A stretch of DNA of 42,367 nt from an uncultured Eubacteriales bacterium (GTDB lineage: Bacteria > Bacillota > Clostridia > Oscillospirales > Oscillospiraceae). The stretch lies in assembly GCA_900556935.1 (NCBI GenBank), contig USQL01000005.1, positions 1 to 42,367 of the forward strand, given 5' to 3'. The first letter of the stretch is position 1. Each line of letters begins with the position of its first letter. Position numbers and translations under genes: made by a program. Shown here piece by piece: positions 1-6,908 of this stretch. The notes under the pieces are model-generated. The model ran no database searches. It saw only the letters and a program-made list of their open reading frames with translations, and was not told the DNA's origin.

Positions 1-1
1 C

Positions 2-532
2 CCTGTGGGCTCCCGCTACCGCCTGGAGTTCCTGGTCCCCTCCCGGGGCCTGTTCGGCTACCGCAACGAGTTCCTGACCGATACCCGGGGCGAGGGCATT
101 ATGTCCTCCGTGCTGGATAGCTACGCACCTATGAAGGGCGAGATTGAGCGCCGCCAGGTGGGCTCCCTTATCGCCTTTGAAACCGGCGATGCCTGCTCCT
201 ACGGCCTGTTCAACGCCCAGGAGCGGGGCACCCTGTTCATCGGCGCGGGCACCCCTGTGTACGCCGGCATGGTGGTTGGTGTGTGCAGCCGGAACGAGGA
301 TATGACCGTCAACGTCTGCAAGAAGAAGCAGCTGACCAACATGCGCGCCGCCGGTTCCGACGAGGCCCTGCGGCTGACACCCCCCAGAACCATGTCTCTG
401 GAGCAGTGCATTGAGTTCCTGGCGGACGACGAGCTGCTGGAATGCACCCCCAAGAGCCTGCGGATTCGCAAGCGGGAGCTGGACCATGCCCTGAGAATGC
501 GGAACCTTATGAAGAAGCGCGCCGGGGAATAA
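2..532 (+). CDS. typA: Translational GTPase TypA/BipA, C-terminal part
   Basis: Partial gene; the 5' end lies outside the window and the frame is open from base 2. The 176 residues visible match the C-terminal part of BipA/TypA: the EF-G domain V-like segment (YRLEFLVPSRGLFGYRNEFLTD) with the conserved GEGIM stretch, then the BipA-specific C-terminal domain ending in a basic RKRELDHALRMRNLMKKRAGE-like tail. The family is a ribosome-binding GTPase involved in 50S assembly and stress or low-temperature adaptation. The GTPase domain is not visible here, so the call rests on the C-terminal half, which is distinctive. The gene ends before a hairpin at 555-619. Confidence 0.95.
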   Translation, partial: PVGSRYRLEFLVPSRGLFGYRNEFLTDTRGEGIMSSVLDSYAPMKGEIERRQVGSLIAFETGDACSYGLFNAQERGTLFIGAGTPVYAGMVVGVCSRNEDMTVNVCKKKQLTNMRAAGSDEALRLTPPRTMSLEQCIEFLADDELLECTPKSLRIRKRELDHALRMRNLMKKRAGE

Positions 533-544
533 AACGAAAATAGA

Positions 545-573
545 TTGATTTATAGCGGAACCTGTGGTAAGAT
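545..573 (+). promoter_or_regulatory. Possible promoter for the CapA-like gene
   Basis: TTGATT (545-550), a 17-base gap and TAAGAT (568-573) resemble a housekeeping promoter in front of the gene starting at 646. It overlaps the hairpin after typA, so only one of the two readings may be correct. Confidence 0.35.
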
Positions 574-619
574 GGGCTTGTGAGAAAAGCCGTATCTCTC
601 TACGGGTTCCGCCTTTTTT
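555..619 (+). terminator. Nested hairpin with T-run after typA
   Basis: GCGGAACC (555-562) pairs with GGTTCCGC (605-612), and an inner CCGTA/TACGG hairpin sits at 590-605. A CTTTTTT run follows. The large loop makes this an imperfect terminator. A promoter-like pair also falls inside it. Confidence 0.55.
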
Positions 620-645
620 AGCTATTTTCGAAATGAGGGAATGAT

Positions 646-1779
646 TTGAAAAAATCGATTTTTTTCCTTTGCACCGGCAGCGTGCTGGCCCTTGCGCTGT
701 GCATAGCCGGACTTGCGATGCACTCCTTCCGGCAGGAAATCCCACAAAACACCACGGGGGCCGTCCCAGAGCCGGTCCGGACGGCGTTAACCGAGCCGCA
801 GTCAAAGCCCAGCCCCTCCGAGCCGGAAAAAAGCCTGCCCGCGACGGAGCCGCCGGAAACGGAAAAGGTCTATGATGCGCAGGCCAATACCTATCTTTTG
901 AGCTTTGTTGGGGACTGCACCCTGGGCAGCGATGCCCGGATTTACGGAAATAAATACAGCTTTATCTATGAAATTGGAACGGATTACGACTATCCCTTCC
1001 GCAATGTCGCCTCCTATTTTAAAAATGACGACTGCACCTTTATCAACCTGGAGACGGTTTTAAAGGACGACGGCGACAATCCGAAGGAGGGCGGCTTCGC
1101 CTTCCGCGGCCCCACCGCCTATACCGGGATTCTGACGGGAAGCGGGGTGGACGCGGTTACCGTCGCCAATAACCACATTCGGGATTTTGGCATCCGGGGG
1201 GTGGAGTCTACCAGAAAGGCCCTGACGGAGACGGGGCTGCCCTTTGTGGAGCAGGATACATACCGGGTGTTTACCACGGAGCGGGGCCTGACCATCGGCA
1301 TGTATGGCGGCTTTTTCCAGGTGGATGTGGAGAAGGTGGCTTCCGCGGTCCGGGAGATGAAAAAAGCGGGGGCGGAGCTGATTGTCATGGCCATCCACTG
1401 GGGAATTGAGGGCTTTTACCGGCCCAATACCGAGCAGGAGGCCCTGGGCAGGGCACTGATTGACGCGGGGGTGGACATTGTGTACGGCTGCCATCCCCAT
1501 GTGCTCCAGCGGATTGAGGAATATAACGGCGGTGTGATTTACTACAGCCTGGGAAATTTCTGCTTCGGCGGAAACCATTATCCCAAGGATTTGGATACGG
1601 TGATTGTTCAGCAGCAGGTGGTCCGGGGGGAGGACGGCACCGTAACGCTGGGTAAGCTGATACCGATTCCCGCCAGTGTCAGCTCTCAGGCCCCCCGCAA
1701 TGACTTTCAGCCTACCCCCTACGAGGAGGGATCGGAGGAATATAGCCGGGTTTTGAAAAAACTGGGACTGGCAGAATAA
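646..1779 (+). CDS. Secreted CapA-family (PGA_cap) protein
   Basis: 377 residues starting at a TTG codon. The start is chosen because GAGGGA sits five bases upstream and the only nearby ATG (641) runs straight into a stop. An N-terminal hydrophobic segment (about residues 4-27) is a signal peptide or anchor, followed by a Pro/Glu/Thr-rich linker (30-80). The rest is the metallophosphatase-like fold of the CapA/PgsA family (PF09587): FVGDCTLG, INLETV, ANNH, AIHWGIE, GCHPHVLQ and YYSLGNFCFG blocks are all present. Family members are tied to poly-gamma-glutamate or capsule synthesis, but the biochemical role is poorly known and no capB/capC lies nearby. It is the first of three CapA-like genes in this window; the other two form a separate operon at 21008-23824. 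Confidence 0.85.
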   Translation: MKKSIFFLCTGSVLALALCIAGLAMHSFRQEIPQNTTGAVPEPVRTALTEPQSKPSPSEPEKSLPATEPPETEKVYDAQANTYLLSFVGDCTLGSDARIYGNKYSFIYEIGTDYDYPFRNVASYFKNDDCTFINLETVLKDDGDNPKEGGFAFRGPTAYTGILTGSGVDAVTVANNHIRDFGIRGVESTRKALTETGLPFVEQDTYRVFTTERGLTIGMYGGFFQVDVEKVASAVREMKKAGAELIVMAIHWGIEGFYRPNTEQEALGRALIDAGVDIVYGCHPHVLQRIEEYNGGVIYYSLGNFCFGGNHYPKDLDTVIVQQQVVRGEDGTVTLGKLIPIPASVSSQAPRNDFQPTPYEEGSEEYSRVLKKLGLAE

Positions 1780-1808
1780 AATTTTCCCGGGGAAAGATGA
1801 AAAAAATG

Positions 1809-1837
1809 TTGACCTCTATGGCTTTTTCGGTTATAAT
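1809..1837 (+). promoter_or_regulatory. Strong promoter for rpmH operon
   Basis: TTGACC (1809-1814), a 17-base spacer and a perfect TATAAT (1832-1837). It is followed by a leader of roughly 90 bases before the rpmH ribosome site (AGGAGGTG, 1921-1928). Confidence 0.85.
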
Positions 1838-1936
1838 GAGCAGGCATGACCGTGGAGGTCTGTCTGTTTGTGTTGCTGCGGCCAAAAATTTGGCTGTCGA
1901 GCATATGATTTTTGAGTACTAGGAGGTGTATCCGTA

Positions 1937-2071
1937 ATGAAGCGTACCTACCAGCCCAGCAATCGTCACCGTTCCAAGGTTCACGGTTTCCGTCAGAGAA
2001 TGGCTACCGCCAATGGCCGCAAGGTTCTGGCCCGCCGCCGTGCAAGAGGCCGCAAGGTTCTGTCCGCCTGA
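1937..2071 (+). CDS. rpmH: 50S ribosomal protein L34
   Basis: 44 residues, beginning MKRTYQPSNRHRSKVHGF and ending GRKVLSA. This is the full-length, highly conserved L34, a small basic protein of the large ribosomal subunit. Start at ATG 1937 behind AGGAGGTG. It is first in the conserved rpmH-rnpA-yidD-yidC-khpB cluster typical of bacteria near oriC, although no dnaA is visible in the window. The downstream gap of about 108 bases to rnpA has no clear terminator, so co-transcription is likely. Confidence 0.97.
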   Translation: MKRTYQPSNRHRSKVHGFRQRMATANGRKVLARRRARGRKVLSA

Positions 2072-2179
2072 TGCGCCGCCCCCTGTGAACACAAGGAAAT
2101 ATGCGCGCGAGAGCGAAACGGGAGCTAAGCGGGGTGAATGACACATTCGCCCCGCTCCCTTTTTAGGAGAAGAAAAAGC

Positions 2180-2524
2180 ATGAAGTTTTCCAGCAGTCTG
2201 AAGCTCAACCATATATTCCAGCGCCTGTACCATTCCCAGGGCCATGCGGATTCCTATTTGGTGCTCTATGCCCGGCACAACCGTCTGGGCAAAAACCGAG
2301 TGGGCTACACCGTCAGCAAAAAGCTGGGCCATGCGGTGGTCCGTAACCGGACCCGCCGCCGTCTGCGGGAGGTGTACCGGCTCAACGAGGAGAAGTTCAC
2401 TCCCGGCTGGGATATTGTGGTGGTGGCGAGGACCCGGGCAGTGGATGCCCCCTTCGAGAAGCTGACAGCCAGCTTCCTGCGCCTTGCGGAAAAGGCAGGG
2501 CTTTTGGTGGAGGAAAATCCGTGA
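2180..2524 (+). CDS. rnpA: Ribonuclease P protein component
   Basis: 114 residues. Start set at ATG 2180 behind AGGAGA (2165-2170) rather than an earlier in-frame codon, because the protein then begins MKFSSSLKLNHIFQRLYHSQG like other RnpA proteins. The signature RNR-type helix is present (GHAVVRNRTRRRLREVYR), preceded by GYTVSKKLG. The protein binds RNase P RNA and helps mature tRNA 5' ends. It overlaps yidD by four bases (GTGA), indicating translational coupling. Confidence 0.96.
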   Translation: MKFSSSLKLNHIFQRLYHSQGHADSYLVLYARHNRLGKNRVGYTVSKKLGHAVVRNRTRRRLREVYRLNEEKFTPGWDIVVVARTRAVDAPFEKLTASFLRLAEKAGLLVEENP

Positions 2525-2733
2525 AAAAGCTGCTTTTGTCGCTGATTCAATTTTACAGTGCCGCCATCTCCCCGTATTTCCCCGCAAGGTGCCGCTTCCG
2601 GCCCACCTGTTCTGCCTACGCCTACGAAGCAATTCAAAAATACGGTGCCGCAAAGGGCGGCTGGCTGGCGCTTAAGCGTCTGGCCCGCTGCCATCCCTTC
2701 TCCAAAAGGGACGTTTACGACCCCGTGCCTTGA
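2521..2733 (+). CDS. yidD: Membrane protein insertion efficiency factor YidD
   Basis: 70 residues with a GTG start overlapping the rnpA stop. It has the conserved features of the family: an amphipathic N-terminal helix (LLLSLIQFYSAAISPYFP), the three-Cys pattern (CRFRPTCSAYA and later RLARCHPF) and the short DPVP end. YidD helps YidC insert proteins into the membrane; its place between rnpA and yidC is the standard one. Length is typical. Confidence 0.95.
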   Translation: MKKLLLSLIQFYSAAISPYFPARCRFRPTCSAYAYEAIQKYGAAKGGWLALKRLARCHPFSKRDVYDPVP

Positions 2734-2753
2734 CTTCCAAAGGAGGAAAGTCC

Positions 2754-4001
2754 ATGTTACTGTCATTCCACATTGCCGATGTGATTCAGATTCCCTTCGG
2801 CTATCTGATGGAACTGTTTTACCGGCTTACCGGAAACTACGGCGCAGCCCTGATTCTGTTTGCCGTGGTTGTGCAGCTGGTGCTGCTGCCCATCACCGCC
2901 AAGTCCAAAAAGAGCATGATGAAGATGTCCCGCCTGACTCCCAGAGTGCAGGATATCCAGCGCCGCTATGCCGACGATCCCAACCGCCAGAACCAGGCTC
3001 TGCAGGAGCTTTATAAGGAAGAGGGCGTTTCCATGGGCGGCGGCTGCCTGTGGAGCTTCGTGCCCATGCTGCTGCTGATTCCCCTTTACACCGTTGTCCG
3101 GCAGCCCATTGTCTATATGCTTCATGAGAACCTGGACGTTGCCAACCAGGTGGTAGAGGTGATTAAGGGCATCAACCCCGAGCTCTTCACCGGCAACGCC
3201 TATTATCACCAGATGATTGCGGCCCAGTACATTCCCCAGTACGCCGAGGCCATCAAGGCCGCCATTCCCGGCATCAGTGAGCTGGCCCTGGGCGGCATCA
3301 ACTTCGGCTTTATCGGCATTGACCTGGGTGCTGTGCCCACCTTGAATGTGTTCGCTTCCAGCTGGGCCTGGAACTGGGCCCATATCGGCTCTCTGCTGAT
3401 TGCCCTGTCCTCCGCCGGTTATCAGGTGGTGTCCATGCTGATTATGCAAAAACAGAACGACTCCCTGGTGACTAACAAGGACGGCATCCAGGATAAGGAT
3501 GCTGTGGAGAACTCCCAGGCCGCCCAGACCAACAAGGTTATGATGTTTACCATGCCCCTGATGATGCTGTGGATTGGCTTCACCGTTCCCTGCGCCCTGT
3601 CTCTTTACTGGTTTGTCGGCGGCGTGGTCCGTACCGTTGAGGATGTGTACCTCAACAAGCACTACCGCAAAATCTACGATGCCGAGGATGCCGAGCGCCT
3701 GAAGCGCCGCATGGAGCAGGACAAGATTGAGGCGGAGAAGGAGCGCATCCGCGCCCAGCGCCGGGCCGAAAACCCCGACGGCATTACCGAGAACACCAGC
3801 AAGAAGCGCCTGCAGAAGCAGCAGCGGGACCAGGAGGCTGCCGCCAAGGCAGAGGCCGCCCGGGAGTACGCCGCCAGAAAGGGCAAGGCACCTGAGGAAA
3901 AGCAGGAGAAGGAAGCCCTGTCCGGCATTGCGGACCGTCCCTACTGCAAGGGCCGTGCCTACGACCCCAACCGTTACGCCCACAACAGCCAGGAGGAATA
4001 A
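2754..4001 (+). CDS. yidC: Membrane insertase YidC/Oxa1 family
   Basis: 415 residues; start at ATG 2754, 7 bases after AAAGGAGG, not at an earlier in-frame TTG. It inserts membrane proteins alone or with SecYEG. The conserved core is clear: first transmembrane helix around residues 16-50, KSKKSMMKMSRLTPRVQDIQ cytoplasmic loop, MGGGCLWSFVPMLLLIPLY helix, a helix near 205-230 and FTMPLMMLWIGFTVPCALSLYW near the end of the core. No lipobox Cys is present at the N-terminus. The C-terminal tail of about 100 residues is a highly charged Glu/Lys/Arg/Ala-rich stretch, as in forms that contact ribosomes. khpB follows after three bases. Confidence 0.95.
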   Translation: MLLSFHIADVIQIPFGYLMELFYRLTGNYGAALILFAVVVQLVLLPITAKSKKSMMKMSRLTPRVQDIQRRYADDPNRQNQALQELYKEEGVSMGGGCLWSFVPMLLLIPLYTVVRQPIVYMLHENLDVANQVVEVIKGINPELFTGNAYYHQMIAAQYIPQYAEAIKAAIPGISELALGGINFGFIGIDLGAVPTLNVFASSWAWNWAHIGSLLIALSSAGYQVVSMLIMQKQNDSLVTNKDGIQDKDAVENSQAAQTNKVMMFTMPLMMLWIGFTVPCALSLYWFVGGVVRTVEDVYLNKHYRKIYDAEDAERLKRRMEQDKIEAEKERIRAQRRAENPDGITENTSKKRLQKQQRDQEAAAKAEAAREYAARKGKAPEEKQEKEALSGIADRPYCKGRAYDPNRYAHNSQEE

Positions 4002-4004
4002 ATC

Positions 4005-4970
4005 ATGGAAAAGAACCTTGTCGCCAGTGGCAAGACCATCGATCTGGCCATCGAATCCGCCCTCGCCCAGCTGGGTCTGGACCGGGACAGCGTGTCCGTC
4101 CAGGTGCTGCAGCAGGCGAAAACCGGCTTCCTGGGCTTCGGTGCCCAGCCTGCCAAGGTGCAGGTGACCTACGAGGCGCCGGACGAAGTGCCGGAAGCAC
4201 CCGAGGTGCCCGAGGCACCGAAGGTTGCCCTGTCCTCCACTTCCCGGAAGCCCAAGCCCGCCCCCAAGCCCGCCGCCCCCAAGCCCGCCGCGCCCAAGGC
4301 CGAGGCCCCCAAGGAAGCGCCCAAGGCGGAGAAGGCGGAGCCTGCCAAGGCAGCAGAGCCCAAGGAGCCTGCCGTGGAAGCTCCCAAGATGGCACCCCGC
4401 CCCCAGCAGCCCAAGGCTCCCAGAGAGCCCAGGCCTCCCCGCGAACCCAGAGAGCCCAGAGAGCCCAGAGAGCCCAAGATTCCGGCTGCGCCCAAGGAGT
4501 ACGCGCCTGCCCCCGAAGGCTCTGTGGAGGAGAAGATTGAAGTTTTCCTGAAGGGCCTGTTGGAGCACATGGATTCCAAGGCTGTGCCCCACTGCTGGAA
4601 GGAAAGCGGCAATACCTACCAGGTGGACCTGGTGGGCGAAGACTTGGGTTATCTGATTGGCCGCCGGGGCGACACCCTGGATGCCATTCAGCACCTGTGC
4701 AACTACGCCGTGAACCGGGAAGTAGAGGGCCACATCCGGGTCAACGTGGATGCGGAGAGCTACCGCCAGAAGCGGGAGGAGAGCCTGCGCCGTTACGCCC
4801 GCAAGAAGGCCCAGCAGGTTCTGAAGGCCCGCCGCCGCACCACCCTGGAGCCCATGAACGCCTACGAGCGCCACGTGATTCACGCCGCTCTGCAGGATAT
4901 GGAGAACATCACCACCCATTCCACCGGCGTGGAGCCCAACCGCTGCGTGGTTATTGAGTACGTCCGCTAA
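4005..4970 (+). CDS. khpB: RNA-binding protein KhpB (Jag/EloR)
   Basis: 321 residues. The N-terminal Jag_N domain (about 1-55) starts MEKNLVASGKTIDLAIESAL and includes the KTGFLGFG motif. An unusually long, low-complexity linker rich in Ala, Pro, Lys and Glu follows (about 56-172), including a run of PRE triplets. The KH domain (about 175-250) has the GRRGDTL loop, and the C-terminal R3H domain (about 250-321) has the RHVIH motif. KhpB with KhpA binds many RNAs and links to cell elongation in streptococci. The usual downstream partners mnmE, mnmG and rsmG are not here; a palindromic repeat follows instead. Confidence 0.94.
   Translation: MEKNLVASGKTIDLAIESALAQLGLDRDSVSVQVLQQAKTGFLGFGAQPAKVQVTYEAPDEVPEAPEVPEAPKVALSSTSRKPKPAPKPAAPKPAAPKAEAPKEAPKAEKAEPAKAAEPKEPAVEAPKMAPRPQQPKAPREPRPPREPREPREPREPKIPAAPKEYAPAPEGSVEEKIEVFLKGLLEHMDSKAVPHCWKESGNTYQVDLVGEDLGYLIGRRGDTLDAIQHLCNYAVNREVEGHIRVNVDAESYRQKREESLRRYARKKAQQVLKARRRTTLEPMNAYERHVIHAALQDMENITTHSTGVEPNRCVVIEYVR
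4449..4475 (+). repeat. 9-bp tandem repeat in khpB linker
   Basis: Three exact copies of AGAGAGCCC encode the Pro-Arg-Glu triplets of the KhpB linker. Such tracts can change copy number by slippage. Confidence 0.85.
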
Positions 4971-4984
4971 TATTGTAAAAATGC

Positions 4985-5128
4985 TGTCATTGCGAACCAG
5001 TGACCGATGTCACTGGTGTGGCAATCCCCCGGTTAGAAGTAAAATCCAGAATTCTCAGACGAACATATCTGAAAATCAGGGGGATTACCACACCAGCGTG
5101 CGCGCTGGTTCGTAATGACACGTTTTTT
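4985..5128 (+). repeat. Large imperfect palindrome ending in T-run
   Basis: TGTCATTGCGAACCAGTG opens the element at 4985, and its near reverse complement closes it at 5120. Each half is itself a hairpin (CCAGTG...CACTGG; CCAGCG...CGCTGG) followed by GGCAATCCCCC or its mirror, so the whole is a palindrome of palindromes about 136 bases long. The run of eight T at 5123-5130 means it could also end the rpmH-khpB transcript. Related hairpins with a CATTGC core occur near 27787 and 37755. Confidence 0.75.
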
Positions 5129-5148
5129 TTAACAGTTTTCAATAAAAG

Positions 5149-5176
5149 TGTAACCATCCGCAAAAAAATGTGTCTA
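5149..5176 (+). promoter_or_regulatory. ECF-type promoter (TGTAACC-N15-TGTCTA)
   Basis: TGTAACC (5149-5155) and TGTCTA (5171-5176) are separated as in ECF promoters, such as B. subtilis SigX/SigW sites with a TGTAAC/TGAAAC -35 and CGTC-like -10. It lies directly before the sigma factor gene, so autoregulation is likely. No matching housekeeping promoter is visible here. Confidence 0.65.
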
Positions 5177-5193
5177 TATAGGTGAGGACGCTT

Positions 5194-5754
5194 ATGAATG
5201 ACAATGAAATCGTAGACCTGTTTTTCCGAAGGGACCAGAATGGAATCCTGGAAGCCCAGGAGAAGTATGGGGCCTACTGCCTGTCCGTCGCCCGGAATAT
5301 TTTGGAGAGCGAGGAGGACAGCCAGGAGTGCCTGAACGACCTGTGGCTTCGGGCCTGGAACGCCATTCCGCCGGAGAGGCCAAAGCTTCTGCGGGCCTAT
5401 TTCGGGAAAATCATCCGCAATCTGGCCATCAACCGCCATCGGGCCAAGTTCGCCCGAAAACGGGTGGAGGACCGGTTTACCCTTTCCATAGAGGAGCTGG
5501 ACGGCTGCATCCCGGACCCCAGGACCACGGAGGAGGCCCTCTGGACCCGGGAGCTTTCTAAAAATCTCAATGACTTTCTGGCGACGGAAAAGGAGCTGGA
5601 TCGGGTCCTGTTCATCCGGCGGTATTTCTACTGCCAGACCTGCCCGGAAATTGCTCAGGCCCTGGGGATGACCCAGGGGCAGGTCAAAACCCGGCTGAGC
5701 CGGGGAAGGGACCGGCTTCAAAAATTCCTCCTGTCCCGGGAAGTCTATCTGTAG
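5194..5754 (+). CDS. ECF-type RNA polymerase sigma factor
   Basis: 186 residues; ATG 5194 is chosen because GGTGAGG (5181-5187) precedes it at good spacing. It has the two-domain ECF layout: sigma region 2 (about residues 20-85; CLSVARNILESEEDSQECLNDLWLRAW, then AYFGKIIRNLAINRHR) and region 4 (about 130-180; CPEIAQALGMTQGQVKTRLSRGRDRLQKF), with no region 3. It should direct RNA polymerase to a dedicated set of promoters. The next gene (14 bases on) encodes a one-helix membrane protein, the usual place for an anti-sigma factor. The downstream genes are tightly spaced and concern envelope acylation, which suggests they are part of its regulon. Confidence 0.9.
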   Translation: MNDNEIVDLFFRRDQNGILEAQEKYGAYCLSVARNILESEEDSQECLNDLWLRAWNAIPPERPKLLRAYFGKIIRNLAINRHRAKFARKRVEDRFTLSIEELDGCIPDPRTTEEALWTRELSKNLNDFLATEKELDRVLFIRRYFYCQTCPEIAQALGMTQGQVKTRLSRGRDRLQKFLLSREVYL

Positions 5755-5768
5755 AAGGAGTGCACACC

Positions 5769-6290
5769 ATGGACAAACAACGAGCCATTGCCAACGCCCT
5801 TACCGCCATGGACGGCCGCTTTTTAGAGGAAGCGGAAACCTATGCGGCCCCTCATAAGCGAAATCTCCTGCGCCCGATGCTATCCGCGGCAGCCTGTCTG
5901 CTGCTGGTGGCGGGGCTCACATTCCTCTGGCCCAGACCGTTAAAATTACAGGTAAATGGGGAAAATGTATGGAAGGGTGCTGTTTCCATAAGCCAGGAAG
6001 CCGAACCCATGGCGCTGCTTGCGGTGCGCACTGTCTCGGTGCCCCTGACCCTGGACCCCGGGCGAGGCGGCACGGTGACGGTGGATGCCGATACAAACAG
6101 CGTCCTGGAGCAGAACGGGGAGGAACGGCAGAGCCTGACGCTGCAAAAGGCGGCGGCGTTTACATGGCTTCTCTACCCGGACGACACCCAGGAATTTTAC
6201 CTGACGGTCACCCAGGGGCAAACCGAATACCTGCTGCGGGCGCTGGTGGAGGAATCCGGAAGCATTACCCTTCAGCGGGTACAGTCTTAA
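5769..6290 (+). CDS. Putative membrane anti-sigma factor
   Basis: 173 residues; start at ATG 5769, eight bases after AAGGAG. There is a short N-terminal cytoplasmic part (about 1-33), one transmembrane helix (about 34-54, LLRPMLSAAACLLLVAGLTFLW) and an outside domain of about 118 residues predicted mainly beta (VSVPLTLDPGRGGTVTVDAD, then EFYLTVTQGQTEYLLRALV). This topology and the position after an ECF gene suggest an anti-sigma factor. The cytoplasmic part lacks the HxxxCxxC zinc motif of the common ZAS class and is very short, so the assignment is contextual. I do not recognise a named family. Confidence 0.55.
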   Translation: MDKQRAIANALTAMDGRFLEEAETYAAPHKRNLLRPMLSAAACLLLVAGLTFLWPRPLKLQVNGENVWKGAVSISQEAEPMALLAVRTVSVPLTLDPGRGGTVTVDADTNSVLEQNGEERQSLTLQKAAAFTWLLYPDDTQEFYLTVTQGQTEYLLRALVEESGSITLQRVQS

Positions 6291-6307
6291 TTTGAAAGGA
6301 ATTTAAA

Positions 6308-6889
6308 ATGATGAAAAAGCTTATTTCTACACTTCTCACCGGTGTCCTGCTTGCGGGCCTGCTCACGGGCTGCGGCAGCAATTCGGCCCCCACCACCGCA
6401 ACGGAGGAAACGAAGACCAGCGCCAGCTACGAAAGCGCCCAGGCTTTGCTGGAGGCGATTTACAGCGGCATGGACCAGGAGTTCCCCGCCGCCGGCGGCG
6501 ACGAGGCCCACGATACCGAGGGCCCCGGCAGTTTTGATATCAGTGCCTACGGCGAGAGCTTCCAGTATCAGATTCTGGTGGACGAGGAGCTCACCGCCAT
6601 GGTAAAGCCCCAGGCGGCCACGCTCCTGCACATGATGAACACCAATACCTTCTGCTCTTCGGTGATGCAGCTGGAGGACGCGAAGAACGCCGAAAGCTTT
6701 GCCCAGCACTACAAGACCATTGTCCAGTCCAACCACTGGATGTGCGGTTTCCCGGATACCATGCTGGTGATGAACCTTGGCGACTATGTCATCACGGCCT
6801 ACGGCGCGGATGACCTTGTGCAGTCCTTTAAGACCAGTGCCGTGGCTCTGGGGGCGGAAATCCTGGTAGAGGCCCCGGCGGAAGGATAA
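6308..6889 (+). CDS. Lipoprotein, DUF4358-like
   Basis: 193 residues. The N-terminus is a clear lipoprotein signal (MMKKLISTLLTGVLLAGLLTGCGSN) with lipobox LLTGC, so Cys22 should be lipidated. The mature part (about 45-190) has an ALLEAIYSGM segment, a central region on metal-independent alpha/beta pattern (KNAESFAQHYKTIVQSNHWMCGFPDTMLVMNLGDYVITAYGADDLVQSFK) and ends with an acidic tail. It resembles the DUF4358 lipoproteins of Firmicutes, which often sit near MBOAT genes; the family name is from memory and tentative. It lies between the putative anti-sigma gene (17 bases) and the MBOAT gene (19 bases), so it is probably a part of the same operon. Confidence 0.6.
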   Translation: MMKKLISTLLTGVLLAGLLTGCGSNSAPTTATEETKTSASYESAQALLEAIYSGMDQEFPAAGGDEAHDTEGPGSFDISAYGESFQYQILVDEELTAMVKPQAATLLHMMNTNTFCSSVMQLEDAKNAESFAQHYKTIVQSNHWMCGFPDTMLVMNLGDYVITAYGADDLVQSFKTSAVALGAEILVEAPAEG

Positions 6890-6908
6890 ATAAGAGAGGA
6901 AATACCCA

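Noticed and set aside
1780..1800. TTTCCCGGGGAAA palindrome after the first CapA-like gene as a terminator
   Set aside because: It leaves no loop and has no T-run.
2763..4919. Long minus-strand open frame opposite yidC and khpB
   Set aside because: It is antisense to two well-supported genes, is Gly/Leu/His-rich with no known domain, and has no ribosome site. GC-rich codon use creates such frames.
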